Source: Phytophthora quininea (Eukaryota > Oomycota > Peronosporomycetes > Peronosporales > Peronosporaceae). Taken from it: a DNA stretch of 64,000 nt. Of this stretch, positions 33,003-44,531 are shown piece by piece (position 1 is the stretch's first letter; every line of letters starts with the position of its first letter). The DNA lies in contig JAAVTG010000545.1 in assembly GCA_011947345.1 (NCBI GenBank), positions 248,001 through 312,000 on the forward strand. Reading direction: 5' to 3'. The position numbers were made by a program, and so were the translations under genes. A model generated the notes under the pieces. It was not told where the DNA came from. It saw only the letters and a list, made by a program, of their open reading frames with translations, and did not search any database.

Positions 33003-33440
33003 GCCAATCAGAAAAGTGTGACTGACGGACAGACGAACGGGCACATGGTTTATGTTGAAGACAAGCGTTGGTGACGCCCGCGTGCGCGGGCGAAAAGGAA
33101 ATCGATGGACTCCGTTCCGCTCGCGGGGCTCGCTGCACTACTCGCAGTGTTAGATGGTTATTTGAGTCAGCGGGCCCTGCGGGCTTGAATTGGCACCGTT
33201 TTGTTTGATTGGCTAGAAAGAGGGCGAAGTTCTCTTTCTAGCCAATCAAACAAAAGTGACGTATCGCCGCGGACTGACATACTAACAGCGTACGGCTTTA
33301 TTACAAAGCACAACTAGCATTGGGGTCGCCCGCGTGAGCGGGCGATAGGACATGGTTCGATGCAACCCGTTCCGCTCGATTTGCATCTCGCTCCACTACT
33401 CACCAGTGCCGCTTTCGCAGTCGCTCGGCAGCGGGATGGA
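33003..33440. repeat. Tandem diverged Helitron-end units with hairpins
   Basis: Two units (from about 33003 and 33241) share AGCCAATCA, a GC hairpin (CGCCCGCGTGCGCGGGCG at 33075-33092; CGCCCGCGTGAGCGGGCG at 33327-33344) and CCGTTCCGCTCG. Between them lies a perfect 24-bp inverted repeat with a 9-nt loop (33199-33222 / 33232-33255). Confidence 0.7.
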
Positions 33441-36400
33441 GCTGTGGGCCATGTTGGAGACGCAAGCTAAGTCTTAAAATGCAAAGGTAGACACGTATTG
33501 ATGCAGTTAGAAGCCCTGGAGAGCGGCGAAAACCTCGCGGTAGACGATGTTCTTCGTGTGCACAGCGTCCTCCTCGATGGCAGAGTCGTCCACCATGACC
33601 GTGATGCCCTTCCTCGATTTCGCTCGTGACAGTGCCACGTAGAGCTGCCCGTGAGAGAACACAGGGCCTTGCAGACAGATGCCAACACGGTCGAACGACT
33701 GTCCCTCAGCTCTGTTGATGGTCATCGCGAACGCTGGAAACACCGGGAACTGCTTACGCCGCATCTGGAACGGGAAGTTTCTGTCGTCGTCGTCGCTAAT
33801 AAAGATGATACGAGGGATGAACGCGCGCTGGCCTTTGCGGGCACCGGTCGTGACTACAGCGTCAATGCACTTCTCACGCAGAGAGAGAACGCGAAGTCGT
33901 GTTCCGTTGGACAGACCCACCTTGCTGTTCAGGTTGCGGATGAGAATGATTGGACTGCCAACCTTCAGTACGATTCTGTGGGGCGGAATCCCCGAGAAGT
34001 TCATTGAATGCAGAAATTCAGGCTCGAACACCATGTTGTCTGCTCCTTCCGTGGAATCCACAGAGAAGTACTCACGTGTCTCCCCGAAAGGCGGTCTGCC
34101 ACCATTTCGTTGATGCGCCAAATGTTCTCGTTCGTGAGAGACAAAATGACGTCGTCCGAGAGGTTCGTCGCTTCCACACCGGGGTACACCGCATCGATCA
34201 GAGCGTTCAGATCGTGCTCGTAGTAGTCGCGTACAACTGGTACATCGCTTTCTACCTGTAGAGGTGGAAGAGGTGCAAAGCTGGAAGCAGCCTACACCTC
34301 TTCTTGAGGCTCCGTTCTGTCCGGAATAAGCCTATGTCCCGCGGTAAACTGATGTCGTCCTCGTCAATTTCGCTGTTCACGGGAAGGCGCCCTCGCCGAT
34401 TTCCAGAAGTAAGCTCGAGGACCCCTCGATCTCAGCTGCGGTCTGAGCGTCGCGCGCCGTCTGCACTCTCATGTTTTCAGAAAGCTGCAGGGGAGTGAGG
34501 TCTGCTCACAGCGTAGATGACTTGAAGCAAGCCTTAACCGTCTCGACGCGAGAACCGTTCTTAGCCACAGGAAGAATCTGGCGGAAGTCCTCACTGAACA
34601 CGATGATCTTGCCCCCAAATGGTTTGTCATTGCGCATAATGTCACGGAACGTCCTGTCCACAGCCTCGAAACAGAATGCGTTCATCATGGGGGCCTCGTC
34701 CCAAATGATCAGACTTGCCCCACGGACCAACATAGCCCGCGAGCTACCTCTCTTGAAGTTGCAGGTAGATGTGTCGTCCAATTTGATTGGGATCTTGAAT
34801 GTCGAATGCGCTGTGCAACCGCCCGTTAGAAGCTGGGCAGCCGCTCCACTTGAAGCAACCGCAATTGCAAACTTCCCATCGAGACGGACACGCGCCAGCA
34901 GCTGCTCCAATAATAAAGACTTACCTGTACCACCGGGTCCATCGAGGAAAAACAGCGCAGGACCACGCCCACCATTTGGCGTGTAGGCCACAGCTCCGTT
35001 AATGGTCTGCGCCGATTCAACAGCCTCCATCACTGCCTCGAAAACTCTCTGCTGGCCTTCGTTCAAAGAAGACCTCAAGGATGCCGTCCGCTCCAGCTGC
35101 TCCTCAGTGTAGTCCAGATCGTCGGCCGCCAAGGCAACCACAGCGGTTTCTGTGATGCGCTCAACGTCTCTGTAGTCGTCAAGTGGCGGAAGCTGATAGT
35201 CTCTCAGCGTCTTGCCATTAGAAGCAAGCACCTTCTCGATGGCCAAAAGTGTTAGATACTCAACACGTCTGTCTTCGGCATTTGCTTCGAGACACCTCTG
35301 GAAATCTTCAGACAGTGCCCCTTGAACTTCGTCCATAGCGCAGATGCGTCGCTCGGCATGGAATAGACCAAAATGACACCAAAGAGCTGTCGGAGCTGAT
35401 ACAGCATCTGGAATCCATTCGCCTCAGTTAGGCACTGTTCCCACTCCCTGTCGTTGTCAAGGTATCCTGCAGCTTGCGCGACCGCCTTGAACGTAGGGTG
35501 CAATTGGCCTTTCACGGTGCGCAGGTCTTCGAAGCATGTTGGCCCCCTGATGTAGCACAACACCAAACGGAGGTAATAACGCTCCTCGTCCCTCGGAGTC
35601 ATGTGCACAATACGGCCCAGGCTGGGAACATACTTCTTATAACGCACCCAGCACTTCTGCTTTTTCTCCCATTTGTATTTGTCGGAATCTCCATGTACAA
35701 CATGGTGCCAGCAACATCGGGCTCATCTTGACAGATGCGGAAAAACGCTGTCAATGTTCTGCGCTCTCCACGGTTGATGAGATAACGGAGATTCGCATCT
35801 GTGGCACCCTCACGAAACATAGCAGAGCTCTGGCTGGGAAGATGGATGTGCAACTCAACAACACTGTGGGTAGAGCCATTGGTCGGGTGCTGGTAGAGCC
35901 GCATGCACGACTCGACAGGGCAGATGTAACGACCCATTTGGTACAAAAGGATTTCGTTCACAGCCTCCTCCAGATTCTCAAGCGTCACCGCAGCGCTATC
36001 CGATCCCTTGTAGACGTACTTGTAGATGAACTTGACAGCCCCATTTGACGTACACACTTCGATGTTGATGTGGCAATTGTACTTCTGCGACAGGTACGGG
36101 TTATACGAAATAGCCCACTGGTTCACTGTGGCGTTGTCCCACCTGACGTTTTTATGCTTGAGCTCGCCCGCCTCACGTCGGCGACGCTTGTAGATGGGAT
36201 ATTTGCCATCCGCGGCGCTTGTCCTATCGGCAAACGACATCGGGAAATGCTTGCTGCATTTATTGTTCTCCATACACGGACAGTTTGGGTGACCGGCACC
36301 ACACGGGCCGTGCATCATGCACGAAAGAACTGTCTCGTATAACTCCCGCTGTTTATCTTTGTCTGGAATTTCGGCGGACACCAACTCGTCAATAACTTCG

Positions 36401-36690
36401 GGAGTCAAAGGCCTATCCTTGGAACGGAGAATCACCAATATGTGTGCATGAGGAAGGCCGCGCTTCTGGTACTCCACAACATAAATCCGCGCAGCTTGAA
36501 TTCGAAGCACACCCTCGTCCAAGTCTTTGAGAAGTGCCGCAAGCTTCTGCTGGAACACCCTTGCCACCAAGTCCGGTCTGCGCGCACGCCGCTATTGTTC
36601 TTGTAAACGATGCGCATCTGCAGCCTCTCTATTTCGCGGTCTTGCTGCAGCCCGTAGTCGATTTCTTTCACGTTCAGCAGCGCGTTGAGA
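33314..36690 (-). mobile_element. Helitron with Rep/helicase coding region, 5' truncated
   Basis: Minus-strand Rep/helicase in four frame blocks (36570-35599, 35647-35252, 35336-34506, 34121-33507). Rep part: HUH motif GLPHAHILVIL and the two-tyrosine motif YKYVYKG. PIF1-like helicase part: Walker A GPGGTGKS, Walker B LIIWDEAPM, FSEDFRQILP, and the late motifs FAMTINRAEGQSFDRVGI and LYVALSRAKS. Two of the frame changes sit at short homopolymers (about 35,675 and 35,320), so decay may be overstated. The 3' end fits a Helitron: the hairpin at 33327-33344, ten bases, then CTAG ending at 33314 and a T. No 5' TC end is visible; similarity stops near 36.69 kb, where another element begins. Confidence 0.85.
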
Positions 36691-36749
36691 CGGCGTCATA
36701 CATAGTGCTCTCAGCGATTCGAGCGCCGACACTCCCACCCCTCGCCGAA

Positions 36750-38329
36750 AGCTTCGATGCTACATTGGTGCTCAAGCGCGTCCTCCGAGGGCGGTCAAGC
36801 ACGGGTCCACAAAGACGAAGTCGGCTGACGCATCCACGGTCGGGAAGAAGAGGGCTCCCTCATCTCCCCATCCTCCCTCGCCTAAGCGACAGAAGAGTTC
36901 GCAAGGGAAGACAAAGGCTCGTCCTGCTGGCTTGGCGAGATTCGTCAAGTTTCCCGCGTGTGTCGAAGTCCACGAGCGATGCTAACTTGACGAATTCGCC
37001 AAGTTCTTGTCAGCGAAAGACGAGAGCTGATGTTGTCAACTCGGACGACTCACTCCGTCCTCCACATGGAAAGAAGAAGAAGGCTCATACCGCCGACTTG
37101 TTGAACTCGCCAAGTTCGCCGCGGAAGAAAAAGTCGGCGAGTGCTGCCAACTCGGCGAAGCCACCTGGTTCCCGTAAGAAGAAGCCCGCTCGCACTGCTG
37201 TTGGGGTCAAGATTCTAGCCCGACTTCCAGTTCGACAGCCCACAGCTCCTTCGTTCCCTGACGTCTTGATACTTCCCCTCGACAAGCTTCGTGTCCGAGC
37301 AGCTCAAGCTTTTGGGAGGGAGTCTCGTGAACTTCCTGGAGCCCAAGACTATCGGAATGTGCCGTTCTTCCATCGTGGGTCTGCTCGCTGCTGGGGAGCC
37401 ATTTTAGCTTCGTCGGCTTCTCCTCCCATGCAACGAGTTGGCGGCAAGGAATGTTTAGCTGCCATTCCGAGTAATGTCGAGGGTCTTAGGCGATTCCAGG
37501 CCGTTTACAGCCCTGGTCACCCTTGCCAGCAGGTTCTCGCCAAGTTCAACGTTGCCCCTGTGTTTGTGTCGCAAGAACGGATGGACGCCGCTGGATCTCG
37601 TCTGCTCCAGAAGAAGTCGGATGCTGTTACAGACCCTGTGGACATCGTATGCGACGCATGGTTCCATTTTTTTGGCGACGGTCGACTTGGTGAAAAGATC
37701 CTCCCTTTACTCTGTCCAAGATATTCGTGGCTCTATGGGAGCGTATGCATAGGGTCGCCGGCGCAAGCGTAATCGTAGGTTTCCATCGTGACCTGAATCC
37801 TGGGAGACCTCGGGCTGAGTTGGCAGCGGCCTACGAAATTTGGCAGGCTTACAGTGCTCAGCGTAAGCGCCGGAGTGACCTGTTACGCCTCGCCCAGAAA
37901 TCGCTGAGTCAAGTTCTTCTGCCAGCCGCTTCGTCGACTTCCGCTGATGGCCCTTCGCCAGCTCTCGACTCAGAGATGTTGTTTGAGCCTTCCGTGCCAT
38001 TGTATTCGCTGATGAGTCACTCATGGTTCCCCGCTGGTGTCGATTGGATTGCCGAGGCTACCTTAGTCGACACCGACGAGCCTTGGCGTTGTTGGTGGGT
38101 GACCAACTCCAGTCGCCACCCTTACAACACACACTTCTGCCCTTGCAACCCCGAATTTCCGCTCTTCGTTCCTGGTGATTTATCTGAGCGCAGCGTCGAC
38201 AATGAGGTCGAGCCAGATATCGATGAGCACGAGGATCCGCCGGCGGTCGTCTCGCCAAGTGCTCCACGTCCGTTGAATCAAGCAGGGCTGCAGATCTTCG
38301 ACGGAGAGGACGAGCGCGATGCTGCGTAG
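36750..38329 (+). CDS. Unrecognised ORF, candidate antisense gene of the neighbouring gypsy element
   Basis: A plus-strand coding region in two or three frames with one likely product of ~500 aa. The N-terminal part is basic and Ser/Pro-rich with nuclear-signal-like stretches (SPHPPSPKRQKSSQG, SPRKKKSASAANS, PGSRKKKPA). The middle and C-terminal parts look globular (FGDGRLGEKILPLL, then MHRVAGASVIVGFHRDLNPG) and end with an acidic tail. Frame changes lie near 36,950 and 37,710. No family is recognised. It lies between the Helitron and the 3' end of the minus-strand gypsy pol, and it carries the same TCGCYRAGT nonamer as that element (36996, 37107, 37537, 37901). I therefore infer it belongs to the element, as an antisense ORF. 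Confidence 0.45.
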
Positions 38330-38339
38330 CAGCACTGAA

Positions 38340-38688
38340 GTTCCGTAGCGAGGACTAGCTCGCTGAGTCGGTCGTCCTTCATATTTTTCCTTTTCGTGCT
38401 GCCAACACTCGTAGCGTAAGTAAATGGAGAAAGATCTTATTTGCTGGCAGATGAAGACTTTTCGCTGGGTATTCTGTTGGCTCGTTGAGTCTTGGAACTA
38501 CGACTCCATCTTGGTCCGTCGAGTGTGTCACCATATAATTCGCCGAGTAGCTCAGAGAGTCTAGAGCAGTCGTTGCTCCGGATGCCACATTTCATTTTCC
38601 ATACAATTATGCAGTTGACACAGTAGCGTTTACTCACTCATTCAGCCTGCTGTCTTCACTGAATGGTAGCTCATCATTTGCGCTGTGA
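38340..38688. other. Non-coding stretch between the antisense ORF and the gypsy pol 3' end
   Basis: Contains two nonamer copies (38360, 38540) and no recognised gene; it lies where both 3' ends converge. Confidence 0.5.
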
Positions 38689-40369
38689 TTAGTCTTCGTC
38701 TGCAACTTGCACCATTTGCAGACGGTTCTCACGTTTCTTCTGTCGAAGGTAATCGAATAGCAGACCTCCACACGACAGGTTTGACAGAGGTTCCCATGTA
38801 GGCTCCTCGTAGCCCACCCATTTGACTTTGAACAATCGCTGAGTTCTCTCCGTGCTATTAGTGAGCGGTAGTTTGTCGTCTAGAATATTTTCCACCTCGT
38901 AGCGATTGGTTTCTGCATCTGGTACCCAACTATCTTCCGGCAACAGTTCTTCATCAAAGCCAAAACGGTCGTTTTCGGATATATCGCCAACTAAACGAGT
39001 CGTAGGTCGTTCGCCAATTCCTATCACCTTCTTCAAGCGGGAGACGTGAACCACAGGATAGAATCTGTAGCCGCTTTTGTCCGGCAATTCGAGCTCGTAT
39101 GCAAACTCCTCTACCTTGCGCTTAACGCGAAAACGGGCCATGCCATCTGTGAGCCAACTTCTTAGTCAATCCAGGTTTCACTCGCTCCATGAATAACCAT
39201 ACCTGGTCGCCCTCTTTGAATAGAGATTGGTGTGACTCGCCAAGTTCACTTCCAGTGTCATCAGATTCCTTTTGTTCGGCAACACCGTTGTTGGCGGACT
39301 CGCCGAGTTGGTTTCTCCCTGAATTAGTCCTTGGGATAGCTCTCTGTTCAGCGCGACTTAGCAAGTTATTATGCTTCTCAGCTCGTCGAGTCTTCTCAGC
39401 AATTTGGTATTCTCTCGCCAATGTTAACGCCACTTCTCGTTGTCTGTTGGCTTCCCTACGCCACCCTGATCCATCTGGTGGATTCGCTGAGTTGGTTCTT
39501 CTCCTCACCGATGTAGTCATTGCCTTGAGTGTTGACTGGGTATCCCATCCGTGTACCAAGTAGAATGGAGTCTCTCGCCGAGTCGAATCTCGTGAGTTGT
39601 TGATGACATAGACCAGTTTTTCCGCGACATCATCCCAGTCAGCTTGAAGAGGGTGTTCGACGACATAGACTCGTACTGTTTGAATGACTGTCTTCACGAT
39701 GCGTTCTTGTTGCCCATTCGCTTACGGGCGGTAGCTTAGCGTGGCACGCGACCTCGATTGTATCATTTCAGCAAAGGCTTGAAACGCTTCGCCCATAAAG
39801 CGCGGATCTCTATCATATCTAATTAACGACGGCACTCCGAATCGCCTGAACACACACTCTTCAAATACTTTGGCGACTTCGAGCGCCTCAGTGTTGCTCA
39901 TCGCTTTCGCGATAATGTAGCCTGTAAAGTGATCTTGGAATAATAGCAGTGCTGTGTTCCCTCGCTGTGTCTTCGGCAACGGTATAACAAAGTTCATGGA
40001 CACCACGTGAAAAGGTCGGTCTGATACAACATTGCCCGGTGAGTATCCCTCAACGCTGGTTTACTCTTGCTGATATTGCAGTCTTCACAGGCCTGCACGT
40101 GCTTGAGGACGTCTGCGTACAAGCCTATCCAGTAGTAGTCAATGTTGACTGTGGTACGTTCGTGCAATCCCTTGGTGCCCTCCATCAATGGAGTCGTGGC
40201 AATTTTGTAGGATTTCGTCGATCAGTGTAGTCGGCACCACTAACCTAAGCGTCATGGTGTTCTCGCCAAGTTCGTCCTGACTTTGCCGACTTCCCACGTA
40301 GTATAGGAGGTTGTCTTCACTGAGTACGAAGGAGTCCGCAATTTCCCCGCGTTCTTGGATCTTCGGCAA
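38689..40369 (-). pseudogene. Integrase and chromodomain-like end
   Basis: The zinc-binding part shows ILQNCHDSIDGGHQGIART and HVQACEDCNISK (HHCC). The core has FQDHFTGYIIAKAMSN and YDRDPRFMG in place of the usual NDGxRF-type segment, and the C-terminal part ends with LFKVKWVGYEEPTWEP, a chromodomain. It is spread over four frames. Confidence 0.78.
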
Positions 40370-40539
40370 GTTAACTTGTTAAAATCGCCAAGTAGGTAAC
40401 TCTTCAAATCGGCCCACTTATACTCTTCGTCTTGAGCTCTGGAGATACGCCCTCTACGTTCTGCCTGGACAACCACTAGGTCAATGTCAAGTGTGTTACG
40501 TTCTTCGCTTCGCTGAGTTGCGGATTCAGTAATGTCTAC

Positions 40540-41000
40540 GACTCGCTGAGTTGGTGGTGGCTCGTAGCGTGTTTCATATTGCTCGTTGAGTCCGTCGGAC
40601 AGTCTTCGCCTTGGTGGCGTGACAGTTCCACCTGCAGAGTTTGTTTCCTGCAGGCGATCACCCCCATGAGTTGCTGAATTGCGAGCCGTGAGTCGCCCAC
40701 AATAATCAAATCAGTCACCCCTCGTCCCAGGGCGGCAGTCACCCCATTGTTCACGTTGTATACTCGGCGATATTGACTGTTGTAGACAGTAGGTGAGCAC
40801 TCGCAGCGATCTCAAAGTCCCAATGCGGTAAACGCCACAATATCCACGAGCAACTACCATAACAACCATTCTTTTCTGTCTTAGCTGATCCATCAAAAGA
40901 GAGAACGTGCCCCTCGAAGTCACGAGGCAGCCGGACATACAGCAGTTCTGGATCTAGGCGAATTTTCGCTGAGTTGGCCGATGGTGGGGCCAAATGCGCT
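40540..41000 (-). pseudogene. Second, archaeal-type RNase H
   Basis: Downstream of the first RNase H and before the integrase. Acidic residues of the RNase H fold appear in order: Asp in HVLSFDGSAKT, Glu in VNIAEY, Asp in IIVGDSRLAIQQ. A frame change lies between the second and third. The order and spacing match the reverse-transcriptase-distal RNase H of plant Tat elements. Confidence 0.72.
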
Positions 41001-41088
41001 AATGACTCGTAAAACCCAACGAACGGGGTTATGGTCGCATGTAACAGCTGTGCAAACGTGACATCCTTCTCTCGGACTCGCTTGATCA

Positions 41089-41523
41089 CTAGACGGTATG
41101 GAGATAAAGGACAGCAAAGCTCACTGCTCGACCGTAGAGCGTTTTCGACGTGAAGATCCATTTCAGTGTTGAAAACCGTGTATAGACATAGATAGTCTTC
41201 GCCATCAATAGCATATAATTAATTTTCAAGAGCTGAAGTAGGGCGAGGACTTCTCGTTCAGCGGGGTGATAATTAACCTCACCCTCGTTAAGGACACGGC
41301 CACAGAAACGAACCGGATGAAGCTGGTCATCATGCATTTGCATAAGAGTACTGCTAAGAGCCCAATTGTTTGCAAAAACCATCACATGAACGTCTTTCGC
41401 TGAGTCGAAATGCCGAAGGATGGGTGCTCCCTCGATTTTCCTTTTCAACTCAGCGAATGATGACTTGGCAGTAGTCAAGTCACCCCCTGGGGCAAAATCG
41501 GCATCCTTGAGCTGATACAACAC
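41089..41523 (-). pseudogene. First RNase H (Ty3 type), catalytic acids apparently lost
   Basis: The fold is recognisable from FCGRVLNEGEVNYHPAERE. The position of the first catalytic Asp reads VMVFANNWALSS, and the TDH-type third motif reads VYTRFSTLKW, so two of the acidic residues are missing. This fits a domain kept only as a structural tether once a second RNase H is present. Confidence 0.7.
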
Positions 41524-41569
41524 CGCGCATTAGACTGCTAGATGTTGGATGAAGCGACCATAATAGTTC

Positions 41570-43036
41570 AATGCCCCCAGGAATGCTTGCATTCCTTTCT
41601 TCGTAGACGGGAATGGTAGAGCTGTAATATCTGCCAGTTTTTGGGGTTCGCCTGGATGCCGCCGGCAATAACCTTGTGTGACAGGAATTCAACTTGCTGT
41701 TGCACAAAGACGCTCTTCGGGAAGTTGATACTGATTCTGCGCTCGGTAAATCGAGTAAGAAAGCGATCCAGCGTAGCCAGGCAATGATCAAAACTAGGTC
41801 CTCCGAAGCAAATATCGTCCACGAACGACCGTCTGCCAAAAACAGGTACGAGCATTGAAGCGTCAGGTTCGCCGCTGGATAACATGTCGCCTTCTGGGTC
41901 ATCGATAAGGTCCTGAACCGGTCTAGCTCGGCGGAGGCATGATGATTGGCGTAGAACTTCGTCAACTCCATCAGGGATTCGTCCGGGCGAGATTCGCAGC
42001 GCTCTCGCTGAGTCTGTTTTGCTGAGTCTACTTAGTGACGGCTGCGAATTTCCGCAGCAGCGAACTCGGCAAGGCGCATGCGTTCCGCATAAGTGGCCCA
42101 ACCACCAACAGGTTGCACAAATCCCCACAACGCGTTGTCTATCAGACGCTGGTAGATCATCGGCGCGTTCTTTAATCCGAAAGGCATTCGTTACCATTCA
42201 AAGTGGCCTAGGGCGCAAACGAAGGTGGAAATATGCCTGGCTCGCTGAGTCATCAACACCGCCCAGAATCCACTCGCAGCATCAAGGGAACAAAACCACA
42301 AGCAGCTCTGTAGCTCGGTCAACAGGTCATCCACGAGAGGCATTGCATATTCCATGGCCACAGTGACTTCGTTGACCCTCCTGTAGTCGATACACACCCG
42401 AATGTCAACTCCACCTTTCTTTAGGACGATCACAATCGGTGAGGCCCACGGACTGTTGGAAAACGCAATGAGACCCGCCTTCAAAAACCCTTTCAACAAC
42501 TTATAGAGCTTCTTCAGATGCTAAAGCGGTACCCGGCGAGCTCGTTGTTTGATGGGTTTATGTCCTTGCACGTCGATATCGCACACAACCGCATAAGCTG
42601 GTGGGGGTAACGCATTTCCACTCGCTATCATTATTGATTCATGCCGTTTGAGGACTTCGATGAGTCGAGCGCGTTGTTCCGGACAATGTGATGGCGAAGT
42701 CACGTTCGGGCCTGAGTAGTCCAATTCCGTAGGGGCCAACTCAGCGAGATCTGGGAGAAATTCCAACTCGTGAGCATAGTCTACCAAATTGTCTTCGCTA
42801 GTAGGATGTTCATAGCACTCTCCGACTTCGCCTGTGCCTATGACATCTTCTTCGCTGAGTTCTCGAGCCACCGTAACGAACTTGAGCCTCAAGTCCTCCA
42901 CCGGGTCCGAGCCATATGACTCCTCACTAACTCCTACTGTCATATCCTTTACAGGTTGGCCTCTCGGCGAATCGTCTTGACCGGGGTCCCAAGTGTCACC
43001 CCTGTTTGACGAAAACGTTCTCAGAGTGTCTTCCAC
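41570..43036 (-). pseudogene. Reverse transcriptase region
   Basis: The N-terminal palm is seen at 42499-42191 (SPWASPIVIVLKKGG, RVCIDYRRVNEVT, CSLDAASGFWAV). The catalytic box is FVDDICFG near 41,820, with Phe for the usual Tyr, followed by the thumb-like HKVIAGGIQANPKN. Frames change between blocks (42499-42191, 42197-41568). Confidence 0.8.
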
Positions 43037-43545
43037 CGGGGAGTCTGGTTGATCACCCCTGGTGGTGCCTTTTCAACTCCCACACTGCTCTGTGGTATGT
43101 CGCTGTCGGTTGTTGTGAGTGTCATGGTCGAAACTCCGCTTGACCTGGGTCCCACATCTCGGAGAGCTTCGCCGTCTGAGGAATACTGACTTTCGCTGTC
43201 TTGGGTAGACTCGGCGAATTCGTTAAGTTCCTTCCCATCTCGTTGGAGTCGTTCCCGCTTCTCAGAGCATGTCAATTCGCGCTCAGCTCCGTCGTCCCTC
43301 GGCGGTCTCGGTAAGATCCCATGTGGTTTCTCATATTCCGTGCGTTCAACCGCCAGCGGCTGTCGACTGAGCCACTCAGCATAAAGTCGTTGCTCTTCTT
43401 TGAGCAGAGACTCGTCGAGGCCTCCTTCATAAGCCAGCACCTGCCGGTCTCTGTATTTCGCAGGGTTCACTCGCACGTAGCCATCGGTTCTCGGTAATTC
43501 GCCGTGCGGTACCCACACTACCACCGGGAAATGTGCTGGGCACCA

Positions 43546-44325
43546 TTACAGTTTATCGGACACATTCGTCAATAGCACTCGGCTTGGATGGCCACGTATA
43601 CTGAATTTCAACGTAGGGATCACACCCTTGAGACGTCGAATCCAAACTTCGTGAGTCGCCTCACTGGGTTGGTTTCGTTGAAGCTTGAACTCGGCAACAA
43701 GTCGACCCTGGATATCAAGGCTCTGTGTTGGCCCTCCCGTCACTTCCATGCCATACATAGGGTCATCGTTGGCGTCAGTCGCCGACTTGATCAGTGGTAC
43801 GACTACTTCGTCTGGTAGTTTTGCAGCCGAATTGTACAAGTCCAACCTAACGCCCGCCGGGATCATGAAGTCCGTGCCAAGAATAAGATCGACTCCAGCA
43901 TAATGTGGTAAGATCCACACTTCAAATTCATACACCACCTCCCATCCAAGAGTAATTTTCACCATTGCTCTGGTTCGTGCTTCCACTCTGGACTTGTTAA
44001 TCCCTTGCACATTAATATACTTGTCGTGGCTGGTAAATCGTCTCAATCTCACCTTCTTGGCGAACAATTCAGTGATTGCCGACACGTTAGCTACAGTATC
44101 TAGTAATATGTCCGTTCGCACATCGTTCATCGCGCCCTTCACTTGCGCTAGCATCCTGACTCGACGGTCGAATTTCTTCGCTGACCACCACCCCAGTCGT
44201 TCGCCTGGGAGTAACTTCCATTTCTTGGCTTGGTCGATGCGAACCACCTTCGATCGCTGAGTTACCTCCATGCTCGTTATCACTTTCGCCAAGTCGTCGT
44301 TCAGCTTGGCGAAATCACTCTCCAC
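43546..44325 (-). pseudogene. Retroviral-type aspartic protease region
   Basis: The frame contains ILLDTVANVSAI, a degenerate form of the D-T/S-G catalytic motif, and the downstream VDLILGTDFMIPAGVRLD hydrophobic-Gly motif. The Gly after D-T is replaced, which may impair activity. Confidence 0.7.
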
Positions 44326-44531
44326 AATATCCTCATCTGTTTTCCCCGCTCACTCTCTTCTCCACCACTCACGCCGGGCCGTGTTGCTTCACCAACAAAA
44401 GCAAACACAAACCGTGCTTCTACTGCTGGTTCAGCTGACTGTGGCAGCCCGTTTGTATCCATCTCAGTCAAAGATGGCGAGCTCACTAGTTTAAATGGCT
44501 CGACGTGTAGATGTCTTGAGGTCTTCCGGGA

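Noticed and set aside
38340..38690. 3' LTR of the dual-RNase H element directly after pol
   Set aside because: No match to the presumed 5' LTR region 46890-47780 could be found by eye.
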